Source of the DNA: Lineus longissimus
Taxonomy: Eukaryota; Nemertea; Pilidiophora; Heteronemertea; Lineidae
Assembly: GCF_910592395.1 (NCBI RefSeq)
Contig: NC_088312.1
Span: forward strand, 11,968,001 to 12,032,000
Direction: 5' to 3'
DNA: 64,000 nt
The position numbers were made by a program, and so were the translations under genes. The notes under the pieces were generated by a model. The model worked only from the letters and a program-made list of their open reading frames with translations. It ran no database searches and was not told the origin of the DNA. Of this stretch, positions 51,801 through 54,439 are shown in pieces. The stretch's first letter is position 1. Each line of letters starts with the position of its first letter.

Positions 51801-53081
51801 AACCTCTCTTAGCAGACACCTCTTTATTAAGGTCACCCTCTCTAATAAGGACACTGGTTTTGGTCCCAAACCTCTCGTTTTCATTCAAATTAACCTCTGT
51901 AATCAGGACACCTCTCTAATGAGGACAGATATGTCAGTTCAAAGGGTGTCCTTGATGGAGAGGTTTTACTGTATTTAAACAAAGCTTTTTCGTTAGACAC
52001 TTGACAACGCACAGTGCAGACTGCCCAAAATGTTGTAAAGGAGAATTATCAGATTCCAAGGAAAGATTGTGGGAAAATATACTTTTTTCAGTTTAGGTGG
52101 GTGGAACTTATCACCATATTGCCCTTTTGGGAACAAATTTACAATTCACAATCATGGCCTGAAAAATGGTAATCTATTGATGAAATAAGTGCTATTCATT
52201 GTTCATTGAATTTATATGCATGCCATCAAACTACGTCATTTCCAATCCGGGATCGTGAATTTTGAACTCCTCTTGTGTCTGTTCCTGAAGCAAGAGGTAC
52301 TCCTTTAAGGGATTTTGTGATCTGGCGCTATATTCTCACCATGTCACTTTCTCATTGCAGCACCCCTGAGGCCAAGAACGACTTCCTCCGTACGATTCGA
52401 CAGATCATTCGCGAAAGCGTACGCAGAATGTCCATTCCAAGACAGCAACAGCTCCAGAAACAAAAGGTCATGATGCCGTCGGGTGTGCCGCCGATGGCGG
52501 ACGTCCCGAAGAATCCGCGTAGCATCGCAAAACGGCGCATACAGCAATTAGAGACACAGGAGAGACATTCGATGGATTTAACCGATCATTTTAATGTTAT
52601 GGAATACGAAGCGGATTTTAGGACTCGAAGCAAAACGTTGGGGAATTTGAACAATATGGACATGGGAAGCAGCGAAGATACTGCTCCTGACCTGGCAGCA
52701 TCTTCAGTATCTCAGATAAGCACGACATCATCGACGTCACAGGTCAGTAATCAGACAATGGAGCGGCCGGGTTCTGCGCGGTTATTGTATTCAAGTAATA
52801 ATCCCTTAACTTATTCCTACTCATCGATCAGTAACGCTGGTAGCGACCTGGGTTCTCCGATTTGGAAGCCGCGACAGATTCCGCAAAGTGCTAAACCGAC
52901 CAAGGCGGGGAAAAGTAAACGTCATCACCATCATACTAAGATCGTGACGGAGCATGACCGTGATGTCATGTCCGGTGCTTCGGCGTACGGCGATTACGCC
53001 GGTATTATGTACGGTGAGAAGAGTTCAACGGCGGGATCGCCGAGTACTGTTTTAGAAAGTGTCGAGGATACGGAATGTTGA
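2298..53081 (+). CDS. sif: TIAM1/still life-type Rac guanine nucleotide exchange factor, 20 exons, 5' end missing
   Basis: This is the spliced gene model: 20 exons, 4833 nt, 1610 residues plus stop, with all phases consistent. Domain order is N-terminal PH, CC-Ex, RBD, PDZ, DH, C-terminal PH, which is diagnostic of the TIAM/SIF family. In known members the DH-PH unit loads GTP on Rac, PHn-CC-Ex targets the plasma membrane and scaffold proteins, RBD binds active Ras and PDZ binds receptor tails. Known roles include actin remodelling, adhesion and synapse growth. Identity to TIAM proteins is obvious by eye in PHn-CC-Ex ([32 protein letters not shown]) and DH ([19 protein letters not shown]). 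The PDZ-DH linker and both tails diverge. No start codon is assigned: E1 begins inside the reading frame, and insect SIF has an additional N-terminal WH1-like domain not found here. The family is certain; the choice of sif over TIAM1/TIAM2 is by phylum. Confidence 0.95.
3511..5558. other. intron E1-E2
   Basis: Starts GTGAGT and ends TTTCAG. Apparently unique sequence; the open frames here show no protein-like features. No repeat family recognised. Confidence 0.7.
5559..5671 (+). CDS. sif: sif/TIAM exon E2: linker before the N-terminal PH domain
   Basis: The acceptor is TTTGTTTCAG and the donor GAG|GTGAGT; the exon is 113 nt, phase 1 in and phase 0 out. With the last base of E1 it encodes [20 protein letters not shown] and continues to YLPSSE, residues 405-442. 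It is basic and Gly-rich. The [13 protein letters not shown] segment resembles insect SIF upstream of the PH domain (from memory). It has no catalytic role and is probably a flexible or phosphorylatable linker. Confidence 0.88.
5672..6731. other. intron E2-E3
   Basis: Starts GTGAGT and ends GTTTCAG. No feature recognised. Short local similarities (GCTCAAGAGC, AAACGAG) are not clearly a repeat. Confidence 0.7.
6732..6844 (+). CDS. sif: sif/TIAM exon E3: acidic stretch and first strand of the N-terminal PH domain
   Basis: The acceptor is ATCTGTTTCAG and the donor CTGG|GTAAGT; the exon is 113 nt, phase 0 in and phase 2 out, residues 443-480. It starts with an acidic Ser-rich run ([15 protein letters not shown]), then [20 protein letters not shown]. 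The TGAIRKAG end aligns with the start of the PHn domain in TIAM1 (GTVRKAG). The last roughly 70 nt plus the donor are the founder of a 22-copy tandem array that fills the start of the next intron. I take the first donor (6845) as the real one because it joins E4 in phase to give [12 protein letters not shown]. Confidence 0.92.
6775..8604 (+). repeat. 22-copy tandem array of the E3 3' end with its splice donor
   Basis: The unit is 83 bp (86 bp in four copies, from an extra CCG). Each unit has about 70 bp matching the coding end of E3 and about 13 bp of intron starting GTAAGTGAGAG. The ATGG landmark recurs at 6810, 6893, 6976, 7059, 7145, 7231, 7314, 7397, 7480, 7563, 7646, 7732, 7818, 7901, 7984, 8067, 8150, 8233, 8316, 8399, 8482 and 8565. 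A 7-unit, 587-bp higher-order block is repeated: units from 6893 match units from 7480 in their diagnostic variants. Nearly every copy keeps a GTAAG-type donor, and no unit carries a pyrimidine-rich acceptor. Both 83 and 86 leave remainder 2 modulo 3, so read-through cannot form a protein repeat. Confidence 0.97.
8605..9338. other. remainder of intron E3-E4 after the exon-derived array
   Basis: Ordinary intronic sequence with a pyrimidine-rich stretch near 8660-8690 and the E4 acceptor at the end. No exon seen. Confidence 0.6.
9339..9508 (+). CDS. sif: sif/TIAM exon E4: N-terminal PH domain, strands 1-4
   Basis: The acceptor is CTTCCCTTTCAG and the donor CTGG|GTAAGT; the exon is 170 nt, phase 2 in and phase 1 out. 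It encodes [20 protein letters not shown], then [20 protein letters not shown], ending DAIPRHLL (to residue 536). The K-R-x-W-K-x-Y-W-V-x-L-K-G-x-x-L-x-F-F pattern is the classic PH core and matches TIAM1 closely. The basic strand 1-2 loop ([13 protein letters not shown]) is the expected phosphoinositide-binding surface. Confidence 0.95.
10019..10116 (+). CDS. sif: sif/TIAM exon E5: N-terminal PH domain, middle
   Basis: The acceptor is CTTTTTCCAG and the donor CAG|GTAAGT; the exon is 98 nt, phase 1 in and phase 0 out. It encodes [20 protein letters not shown] then [13 protein letters not shown] (residues 537-569). The segments AVPEHPK and GDAYLFQ are almost the same as in human TIAM1. Confidence 0.95.
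10222..10760. mobile_element. TTAA-flanked piggyBac-like MITE (540 bp)
   Basis: The left end is TTAACTCTTTCAATGCCAG and the right end CGGCATTGAAAGAGTTAA, i.e. inverted repeats bounded by TTAA on both sides. The interior includes repeated AACGTTTT/AAAACGTT motifs near 10680-10740. No transposase. TTAA targeting suggests piggyBac mobilisation (inference). Confidence 0.75.
10811..10954 (+). CDS. sif: sif/TIAM exon E6: PH C-terminal helix and start of the coiled coil
   Basis: The acceptor is CCTTCCTTCCAG and the donor ATG|GTAAGT; the exon is 144 nt, phase 0 in and out, residues 570-617. [20 protein letters not shown] is the C-terminal PH helix with its invariant Trp. [20 protein letters not shown] begins the antiparallel coiled coil of the CC-Ex module. 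In TIAM proteins this module packs on the PH domain to form a protein-binding surface for membrane scaffold partners. Confidence 0.95.
11342..11510 (-). mobile_element. tRNA-derived SINE-like fragment (minus strand)
   Basis: On the minus strand there is an A-box-like GGTGCAGTGG followed about 45 nt later by a B-box-like GGTTCAATTCC. It lies in the E6-E7 intron. The cloverleaf looks degenerate, so a SINE head is more likely than a functional tRNA. Confidence 0.5.
11609..11791 (+). CDS. sif: sif/TIAM exon E7: CC-Ex module, coiled-coil hairpin
   Basis: The acceptor is CTTCCATTCCGCAG and the donor AAG|GTAGGT; the exon is 183 nt, phase 0 in and out, residues 618-678. It begins [20 protein letters not shown] and ends [19 protein letters not shown], which matches the TIAM1 CC-Ex hairpin nearly residue for residue. 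Basic residues on the exposed helix are retained. Confidence 0.95.
12387..12564. mobile_element. TA-flanked pogo/mariner-like MITE just upstream of E8
   Basis: The left end is TA-CAGTCGAACCTCTCTATT and the right end AGAGAGGTTCTACTG-TA, with TA on both sides as a target duplication. The interior repeats TCCTTAATAGAGAG in both orientations. Same family as 21239, 51795 and 60731. The right end lies 23 nt before exon E8. Confidence 0.85.
12588..12754 (+). CDS. sif: sif/TIAM exon E8: end of the CC-Ex module and basic linker
   Basis: The acceptor is ATTCGATTTCAG and the donor AAACG|GTAAAT; the exon is 167 nt, phase 0 in and phase 2 out, residues 679-734. [20 protein letters not shown] corresponds to the end of Ex in TIAM1 (GRLGIFSVSSFHALVAAR), followed by a strongly basic tail [12 protein letters not shown]. 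Only 23 nt separate the exon from an upstream MITE. The phase-2 donor can join E9 directly or through either mini-exon at 13896 or 15401. Confidence 0.94.
13276..13589. mobile_element. TTAA-type piggyBac-like MITE
   Basis: The left end is TTATTCTTTCAGCCCTGGG (one change in the TTAA) and the right end CGCAGGGCTGAAAGAGTTAA. The interior has GCCGAGATAT(C/T)TCG motifs. No coding sequence. Confidence 0.65.
13896..13946 (+). CDS. sif: candidate alternative mini-exon E8a (51 nt)
   Basis: This is an open block bounded by AATTCCTACGTAG and CAG|GTAGGA. Its length is a multiple of three, and it enters and leaves in phase 2, exactly as needed between E8 and E9. Inserted, it adds 17 residues: [17 protein letters not shown] followed by the shared R. 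The peptide and the flanking intron are related to the block at 15401. Not recognised from other species; it may carry a Ser-Pro phosphorylation site. Support is phase, splice signals and the paralogous second copy. Confidence 0.6.
14250..14480 (+). mobile_element. tRNA-derived SINE, partial
   Basis: Contains a B-box TGGTTCGATCCTGGG and a body (TTTCTGGATGAACTGG..., TATACCAGGGCAAG) shared with the SINEs at 46193 and 51124. The A-box region is degenerate. Confidence 0.7.
15401..15451 (+). CDS. sif: candidate alternative mini-exon E8b (51 nt)
   Basis: This is a second 51-nt open block, bounded by a weaker acceptor (TTTTCAATAATATTACAAAG) and a strong donor AAG|GTAAGA. It is again phase 2 to phase 2. 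It encodes [18 protein letters not shown] and matches E8a at SS, EYE, VSP and R. Downstream intron sequence is also related to that after 13946 (both have a tract like ATCCAGTG.TTT..TGTGCT.TCACTG), showing that one segment arose by duplication. Confidence 0.6.
15540..16080. repeat. minisatellite of TGTTTGTGATATCAC units
   Basis: Imperfect 15-17-bp repeats of CACTGTTTGTGATATCACTG with GATGTCAC variants and insertions. GTGATATCAC is a 10-bp palindrome repeated dozens of times. It generates a spurious 193-codon frame of F/V/I/S repeats. It lies just downstream of mini-exon E8b. Confidence 0.93.
16385..16497 (-). mobile_element. tRNA-like SINE head, minus strand
   Basis: The reverse strand reads GGAGACCTGTGGCATAGCC, then a B-box GGGTTCAACTCCCGG. 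It resembles a tRNA-derived SINE promoter, not a complete tRNA. Confidence 0.4.
16500..21238. other. middle of intron E8-E9, mostly featureless
   Basis: Contains a G homopolymer near 16630, a (CAT)n microsatellite at 18781-18816 and AT-rich sequence. I found no further in-phase mini-exon, but short exons here could be missed. Confidence 0.5.
18781..18816. repeat. (CAT)n microsatellite
   Basis: Eleven or so consecutive CAT trinucleotides in the E8-E9 intron. They give poly-His and poly-Ser spurious frames. Confidence 0.97.
21239..21399. mobile_element. pogo/mariner-like MITE copy
   Basis: Begins CAGTAAAACCTCTCTATTAA and ends in a diverged AAGGAAGGTTCCCTG. The interior CCTTAATAGAGAGGTCAAAT matches the copies at 12387, 51795 and 60731. 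Confidence 0.8.
23311..23514. mobile_element. TA-flanked MITE with CAGTCCAAATCACAA ends
   Basis: The left end is CAGTCCAAATCACAAGTGAC and the right end GTCATTTGGGATTTGGACTG, with TA on both sides. The interior is rich in GTGACGCG/GCGCGTC-type motifs. Copies also at 27390, 33109 and 37133; a fragment occurs near 10130-10215. Confidence 0.85.
23557..23777. mobile_element. TTAA-flanked MITE (about 220 bp)
   Basis: The ends TTAAAGGGGGACTATAGGCA and GCCTATATTGTTCCTTTAA are inverted repeats with TTAA on both sides. A second copy at 54218-54439 has about 90% or better identity by eye. Confidence 0.8.
23890..26832. mobile_element. 2.9-kb TTAA element with about 115-bp terminal inverted repeats
   Basis: The left arm runs 23890-24012 (GCTGAAAGGGTGGATGTCGT...) and the right arm 26709-26832 is its reverse complement (...ACGACATCCACCCTTTCAGC). 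TTAA lies on both sides. No transposase frame was seen. Most of the interior is a second element inserted at 24257-26615. Confidence 0.8.
24257..26615 (+). mobile_element. Helentron/HINE-like element nested in the 2.9-kb TTAA element
   Basis: It begins TTTTTAGCTCAGCTGACAAA and ends CCAGCTGAGCGCCA, a GGCCC-TT-GGGCC hairpin, then TCTTGTT. Subterminal inverted CAGCTGAGC plus a short 3' hairpin without a target duplication recall non-autonomous Helentron-type elements (inference). A shorter copy is at 56136-56985. Shared interior: GCAGATA.AAGCTTG.AATAAAGTTGAAAAGG. Confidence 0.65.
27390..27611. mobile_element. TA-flanked MITE, CAGTCCAAATCACAA family
   Basis: CAGTCCAAATCACAATTGAC at left, TCATTTGTGATTTGGACTG at right, TA on both sides. 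The interior carries repeated GTGACACGC/CGCGCC motifs. Confidence 0.88.
28217..28499 (+). CDS. sif: sif/TIAM exon E9: Ras-binding domain
   Basis: The acceptor is CTTCCTATCTTTCCAG and the donor TTG|GTAAGG; the exon is 283 nt, phase 2 in and phase 0 out, residues 734-828. It begins [20 protein letters not shown] and contains [40 protein letters not shown] and [13 protein letters not shown]. The ubiquitin-like RBD of TIAM proteins (strand pair, helix LTVEELLDM, strand DYYLRFRK) binds active Ras. The Ser-rich insert found in human TIAM1 before the RBD is absent from the model unless supplied by alternative exons. Confidence 0.92.
28694..28734. repeat. perfect 20-bp-arm palindrome
   Basis: Arms CCCATCACATCATTTAGATT and its exact complement flank a single A at 28714. 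With one mismatch the pairing extends through AAGT/ACTT. A third half-copy AAATGATGTGATGGGCACTT follows directly. It lies in the E9-E10 intron, about 195 nt after the donor. Confidence 0.95.
29336..29642. mobile_element. TTAA-flanked piggyBac-like MITE
   Basis: TTAACCTCTTGAATCCC at left and GGGATTCAAGAGGTTAA at right: perfect 17-bp inverted repeats including the TTAA. It lies in the E9-E10 intron. Confidence 0.85.
29759..29939 (+). CDS. sif: sif/TIAM exon E10: RBD end and first half of the PDZ domain
   Basis: The acceptor is TTCTATCATTTAAG and the donor AAAG|GTAAAT; the exon is 181 nt, phase 0 in and phase 1 out, residues 829-888. [20 protein letters not shown] leads into the PDZ, where [13 protein letters not shown] is the carboxylate-binding region (GLHI in place of the GLGF/GFSL loop) and [18 protein letters not shown] is strand 3 with the start of helix A. 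It corresponds to the TIAM1 segment GFSLSS...LYVNSVKETGLASKKG. Confidence 0.93.
29956..30135. repeat. imperfect (CAT/CGT/TGT)n microsatellite next to the PDZ splice donor
   Basis: A trinucleotide/hexanucleotide tract beginning 17 nt after the E10 donor, within a 504-nt intron that splits the PDZ domain. It produces spurious poly-His, poly-Ile and poly-Asp frames. Confidence 0.95.
30444..30677 (+). CDS. sif: sif/TIAM exon E11: second half of the PDZ domain and Pro-rich linker
   Basis: The acceptor is CCTCTTTTTACAG and the donor ATCG|GTGAGC; the exon is 234 nt, phase 1 in and phase 1 out, residues 889-966. [20 protein letters not shown] is the conserved PDZ helix A/strand 4 segment (TIAM1 has [12 protein letters not shown]). 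It is followed by VCLTVRSC and then a linker with [17 protein letters not shown]. The donor at 30678 is the only one in the segment that joins E12 in frame. An alternative read-through end is listed separately. Confidence 0.88.
30678..30766 (+). CDS. sif: candidate alternative C-terminus by read-through of the E11 donor
   Basis: If the donor at 30678 is skipped, the frame stays open for 28 more codons to TGA at 30764-30766. The extension looks like selected protein: ELIVPAPVV and EMLVPDLSA echo the MVVPPPP of E11, three spaced hydrophobic-V-P repeats in one frame. The product would keep PHn-CC-Ex-RBD-PDZ but lose DH-PH. I see no clear AATAAA nearby. Alternatively the true linker uses a further exon not found here. 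Confidence 0.45.
30904..31152. mobile_element. TTAA-type piggyBac-like MITE
   Basis: TTAACCCTTTAACTGGCA at left, GGCAGTTAAAGGGTTA at right. About 250 bp, no coding. It starts 138 nt after the alternative stop at 30766. Confidence 0.75.
31153..32870. other. rest of intron E11-E12
   Basis: No exon recognised, though an additional short linker exon cannot be excluded. Contains a G-run near 32350. Confidence 0.5.
32871..32974 (+). CDS. sif: sif/TIAM exon E12: Ser-rich PDZ-DH linker
   Basis: The acceptor is TTGTGCATTTCAG and the donor CAT|GTATGT; the exon is 104 nt, phase 1 in and phase 0 out, residues 967-1001. It encodes [20 protein letters not shown] followed by [14 protein letters not shown]. 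It has the low-complexity composition expected of the linker between PDZ and DH in TIAM1, which is also Ser/Glu-rich but not alignable. The phases fit both neighbours. Confidence 0.8.
33109..33345. mobile_element. TA-flanked MITE, CAGTCCAAATCACAA family
   Basis: CAGTCCAAATCACAATTGAA at left, GTCAATTGTGACTTGGACTG at right with TA duplication. The interior is more diverged than in the other copies. Confidence 0.82.
33514..33651 (+). CDS. sif: sif/TIAM exon E13: start of the DH (RhoGEF) domain
   Basis: The acceptor is CGCTCAATTACAG and the donor CAG|GTAGTG; the exon is 138 nt, phase 0 in and out, residues 1002-1047. [12 protein letters not shown] resembles the TIAM1 TEQVAAFCRSL linker. [20 protein letters not shown] continues YVQ and is DH conserved region 1: the family-invariant ETERxYV with the Glu that contacts Rac switch 1. 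Confidence 0.94.
34207..34401 (+). CDS. sif: sif/TIAM exon E14: DH domain helices 2-4
   Basis: The acceptor is GCATCTCTACTTCAG and the donor AGG|GTGAGT; the exon is 195 nt, phase 0 in and out, residues 1048-1112. It begins [20 protein letters not shown] and continues [20 protein letters not shown]. It aligns without gaps to TIAM1 (DLNCLMERYLKPLQKETFL, LFGNLTEMVEFQ). It ends TKQFR, with the next conserved residues in E15. Confidence 0.95.
34979..35107 (+). CDS. unexplained coding-looking island in the DH intron (candidate alternative exon E14a)
   Basis: After a pyrimidine-rich acceptor (TCTCTATCTTTGACGCACAG) a frame stays open for 42 codons to TGA at 35105-35107, in phase 0 as required after E14. 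It begins [16 protein letters not shown] and continues to [15 protein letters not shown] donor AAG|GTAGAC at 35027 would make a 48-nt cassette adding 16 residues between TKQFR and RILFSLGG, inside the DH domain. Without that donor it would end the protein before the catalytic core. I do not recognise the peptide. It could also be a remnant of another gene. Confidence 0.4.
   Translation, partial: PFTDHMTALMIKFAGKVDKFLDNDGRRRVVVEYACGLFEVVP
35465..36020. repeat. minisatellite of GGCAGGCAGATTGAATGGAACT units
   Basis: Tandem units of about 21-24 bp alternating CAGATTGAATGGAACTGGCAG and CAAATTGAATGAGAACTGGC, some with GGATGCTGG. They give spurious 99- and 125-codon minus-strand frames ([11 protein letters not shown]-like). 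The array ends 145 nt before exon E15. Confidence 0.95.
36165..36273 (+). CDS. sif: sif/TIAM exon E15: DH domain conserved region 2
   Basis: The acceptor is CTGTTTTTTTCAG and the donor CCCG|GTAAGT; the exon is 109 nt, phase 0 in and phase 1 out, residues 1113-1148. [20 protein letters not shown] then [16 protein letters not shown] matches TIAM1 ([27 protein letters not shown]) almost throughout. Confidence 0.96.
36350..36543. mobile_element. MITE with long inverted repeats (194 bp)
   Basis: The ends CCATTTTGGCTGAAACTCGA and TCTAGTTCTAGCCAAAATGG are extended imperfect inverted repeats. A second copy is at 61538-61716, sharing AGCAAT..GA.CTCCTTCAAAATGAAG.GAAT in the interior. It lies in the E15-E16 intron. 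Confidence 0.78.
37133..37311. mobile_element. TA-flanked MITE, CAGTCCAAATCACAA family
   Basis: CAGTCTAAATCACAATTGAC at left, GTCATTTGTGAGCTGGACTG at right, TA on both sides. Confidence 0.82.
37440..37560 (-). mobile_element. tRNA-like SINE fragment, minus strand
   Basis: The minus strand carries GGTTCAACTCCAGC (B-box-like) with an upstream TGGAGTAATGGTCAGG. Probably a degenerate SINE head. Confidence 0.35.
38191..38367 (+). CDS. sif: sif/TIAM exon E16: DH domain conserved region 3
   Basis: The acceptor is TTTCCATTTCCAG and the donor AGTG|GTGAGT; the exon is 177 nt, phase 1 in and phase 1 out, residues 1149-1207. [20 protein letters not shown] leads into [19 protein letters not shown], the CR3 signature of DH domains whose Lys and neighbours form the Rac switch 2 contact. 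It ends [10 protein letters not shown]. Confidence 0.97.
39142..40194. mobile_element. TTAA piggyBac-like MITE carrying a minisatellite
   Basis: The left end TTAAACCCTTTCGCTACAG and the right end GCCGCAGCGAAAGGGTTAA are inverted repeats bounded by TTAA. About 0.8 kb of the 1.05-kb interior is the 44-bp tandem array listed separately. It lies in the E16-E17 intron. Confidence 0.82.
39160..39975. repeat. 44-bp palindromic minisatellite, about 18.5 copies
   Basis: The unit GGTGACGTGCATAGCACGTC continues ATGTACATGGTCCCATGTTGTGCA. The core TGACGTGC-ATA-GCACGTCA has 8-bp complementary arms; most copies read CATAACACGTCA. TGACGTG resembles half of a CRE/bZIP site and TGTACA is a second palindrome. 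Copies are very homogeneous. Confidence 0.97.
40195..41599. other. intron E16-E17 segment, nothing recognised
   Basis: AT-rich sequence without identifiable elements. The ATG at 41306 and its 74-codon frame show no family resemblance. Confidence 0.5.
41600..42077. mobile_element. TTAA-type piggyBac-like MITE (right TTAA mutated)
   Basis: TTAACCCTTTCAATGGGAA at left and TCCGTATGGAAAGGGTAA at right. It resembles the element at 10222 at its left end. Confidence 0.6.
42078..43392. other. end of intron E16-E17, nothing recognised
   Basis: No exon or known repeat seen before the E17 acceptor. Confidence 0.5.
43393..43517 (+). CDS. sif: sif/TIAM exon E17: last DH helix and DH-PH junction
   Basis: The acceptor is TTGCCCAATTTTCAG and the donor ATA|GTGAGT; the exon is 125 nt, phase 1 in and phase 0 out, residues 1208-1249. 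[20 protein letters not shown] continues [17 protein letters not shown]. The [19 protein letters not shown] block is the long C-terminal DH helix of TIAM proteins. The catalytic domain is complete, with no disabling change visible. Confidence 0.95.
44175..44348 (+). CDS. sif: sif/TIAM exon E18: C-terminal PH domain, first half
   Basis: The acceptor is CCTTTCTTTCTTCAG and the donor AGG|GTAAGA; the exon is 174 nt, phase 0 in and out, residues 1250-1307. [20 protein letters not shown] then [20 protein letters not shown]. This is the TIAM PHc pattern (DLSMGDLLLHTTVIWLNPPASLGK...FVFKTAVVLVYKDGSKQKKK). The domain supports exchange activity and membrane contact. Confidence 0.94.
44734..46174. mobile_element. 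pair of near-identical 440-bp inverted-repeat elements in direct orientation
   Basis: Copy 1 (44734-45178) and copy 2 (45728-46174) differ at only a few positions. Each begins GAG(A/T)CAAGACCACAATTGAT and ends ATTAGTGGTCTTGTCTC, so each has 13-bp terminal inverted repeats. The 550-bp spacer is unrelated AT-rich sequence. CTGT flanks the outermost ends. No transposase frame. It lies in the E18-E19 intron. Confidence 0.85.
46193..46496 (+). mobile_element. tRNA-derived SINE
   Basis: GAGCCTCATAGCCTCGTGGT (A-box TAGCCTCGTGG) is followed by GGTTCGATCCCGGGG (B-box), a unique body and a short (GATAT)-like tail. The copy at 51124 is highly similar. It ends about 60 nt before exon E19. Confidence 0.88.
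46555..46745 (+). CDS. sif: sif/TIAM exon E19: C-terminal PH domain, second half
   Basis: The acceptor is ATCTATTTCTTCCAG and the donor AATAG|GTAAGA; the exon is 191 nt, phase 0 in and phase 2 out, residues 1308-1371. [20 protein letters not shown] followed by [20 protein letters not shown] matches the TIAM1 strands (FRFRHMIPTEALQVR, CEIVHVKSESEGRPERVFHL). The PH C-terminal helix continues in E20. Confidence 0.94.
46775..47290. repeat. 21-bp minisatellite GGCTATAAACCAACTGGTCG
   Basis: About 24 units of (G/C)(G/A)GCTATAAACCAAC(T/C)(G/A)GT(T/C). The period is a multiple of three, so several spurious frames (YKPTGRS, NQLVAAI; minus LVYSCDR) appear on both strands. It begins about 30 nt after the E19 donor. 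Confidence 0.95.
47300..49900. other. intron E19-E20 segment
   Basis: Mostly unrecognised. A diverged interspersed sequence around 49440-49700 (GCAGACAAGCAATTATTTTG, TCACATGTTGCTGCGATAAA) resembles stretches at 20140-20300 and 38850-39000. No exon seen. Confidence 0.5.
49915..50345. repeat. minisatellite of GATGCACATCGGTACCCTCTTGAA units
   Basis: About ten irregular units of roughly 40-55 bp, each with GTGCACAT(C/T)(A/G)GTACCCTCTTGAAT plus TGTGTTGCA or TGTGTCCTC. It lies in the E19-E20 intron. Confidence 0.9.
50590..50880. repeat. degenerate GTTACCATGGTAAC-type repeat
   Basis: Irregularly spaced variants of GTTACCAT(A/G)GTAAC and its halves, palindromic and in both orientations. Too diverged for a fixed period. 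Confidence 0.7.
51124..51459 (+). mobile_element. tRNA-derived SINE
   Basis: GAGCCTCATAGCCTAGTGGT then GGTTCGATCCTGGGG, with the same body as 46193 (TCAAGGAACTAAAATTCCTG, ATACTCGAGGGTCTGTCGGA) and a GATATGATATGATAAG tail. Confidence 0.9.
51795..51971. mobile_element. TA-flanked pogo/mariner-like MITE
   Basis: TA-CAGTGGAACCTCTCTTAG at left, GGAGAGGTTTTACTG-TA at right. The interior has CTAATAAGGACA and TCCCAAA motifs. Lies 389 nt before exon E20. Confidence 0.88.
52361..53081 (+). CDS. sif: sif/TIAM exon E20: PHc helix, C-terminal tail and stop
   Basis: The acceptor is CACTTTCTCATTGCAG; the exon is 721 nt, phase 2 in, TGA at 53079-53081, residues 1371-1610. [20 protein letters not shown] is the PHc C-terminal helix (TIAM1 SSPESRKDFLKAVHSILR). 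The tail is disordered: Gln/Lys-rich, then [14 protein letters not shown], a Ser/Thr-rich stretch [18 protein letters not shown] and a His cluster near KSKRHHHH. It ends SVEDTEC. Thr at -2 hints at a C-terminal PDZ ligand, though terminal Cys is atypical. The tail is not alignable to vertebrate TIAM. Confidence 0.93.
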
Positions 53082-53500
53082 TGATTCGTGCCACTAGGTG
53101 GAGTTTATGTTGTTGTGAATTAACGGCAGGGAAGTGGCAGCCGCTGATTTCAGTAGATTTTTTGGGGACGTTACCTCCAGGAGAATGAAAAATGAGGGAA
53201 AGCTTTTAAGAAGATGGCAGGTGTCTGACGATGATTCCTTTTATCAGTTCCATTAACTTTTTTACTGCCAGTTCGGAAATGCCTGCACGCTATTACTGCC
53301 CAGCTACTCATGTTATTTCAAAACCTTAGAAATGGACAACGAATTGGGCTGCGCCTCATCGAATTATCTCATCCTGTTTATTAAGACTTTATCTTTACCC
53401 TGTAAAACATCTTTGATAGTTGTTTGATATTTGCTGAAATGTACAAATTTGCAAGGGAGTTTTCTGTCTTTTTCCAATAAATTGACGGATTTCAATTTGT
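53082..53500 (+). other. 3' UTR of sif/TIAM with first poly(A) signal
   Basis: No open frame is supported after the stop. The first AATAAA is at 53476-53481, giving a minimum 3' UTR of about 0.42 kb. Another lies at 58093-58098 and would make a roughly 5-kb UTR containing two transposon copies. The end cannot be fixed from sequence alone. Confidence 0.5.
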
Positions 53501-54217
53501 GCGACTACACACTCAAGCTTGGCAGTGTTGGTCTCATTCAATCTGCATTATTGACAGCTAACTCCAAAAGAAACCTGACTGACATCTATCGGATTGGTAG
53601 AAGAAAAAGGGGAAACGTATCTGTACGTGTTAGGCCATGAGTTGCTTAGTTCTGTATACGTGTTTGGACGCGTTTGGCTGAAAAAGACTTCCATATGAGC
53701 TTGATTTATCCTTTCGCTGTGCCTCATTGCACACCGATTTTTAAAACGAGTGCTGTAAACCGCCAACATTGTACACCCCTTTATTTGGCAAAAGGTTTAA
53801 GAAACAGAACTTGTACAAGCACTTAGATGGACTTTATCTGTAACTTCCGATTGATTTATTGGCATTTTCGATCCCATGTCTCGAACTTGATGCACGTAGA
53901 TGATGGAGATCACTGTTTACTGTAAACATTGGAATATTTGCATAACTTTTTTCTATCTCTTTCTTGTTTTGTGATAATCGCAAAAACAGATTGCAGCGAA
54001 AAAGAAAATGTCATCGAAATCACTCTCACACGGCAAAAGTTGCAATTTAGACAAAAATGTCCAAAAAATGGCTGCGAATATTTCCGGGTTCACAGTGCTC
54101 CATTACAGTACATGTCCAAAGTAAATGTCCACATCAGTTTCCACCATATCCCTCTAATTTGTTGCTCATCTTCAAAAGACCATCAATTTGAAAATAATGC
54201 ACACCGTTTCTTTCTTT
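53501..54217. other. 3' flank/UTR, nothing recognised
   Basis: AT-rich sequence. It belongs to the 3' UTR if the signal at 53476 is not used. Confidence 0.4.
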
Positions 54218-54439
54218 TTAAAGGGGAGCTATAGGCAGGAGCAGATGGTCTAATTTGGCCATCTTCAAGTGACTAATATACAATGTAAGGGTCCTGGGTC
54301 ATGTCAGACTCGGCACTAAATATATTCCTTGTACAAGCGTGAATCATTTCGACGTACTGTGAGATGTGAGAGACCCCTATTGGCGGCTTTGTGTAACTTT
54401 ATCTTGCCTGCCTAGCTGCTGCCTATATTGTCCCTTTAA
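54218..54439. mobile_element. TTAA-flanked MITE, second copy of the 23557 family
   Basis: TTAAAGGGGAGCTATAGGCA at left, CCTATATTGTCCCTTTAA at right. The interior is nearly the same as the intronic copy, e.g. TGAGATGTGAGAGACCCCTA. Confidence 0.82.
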
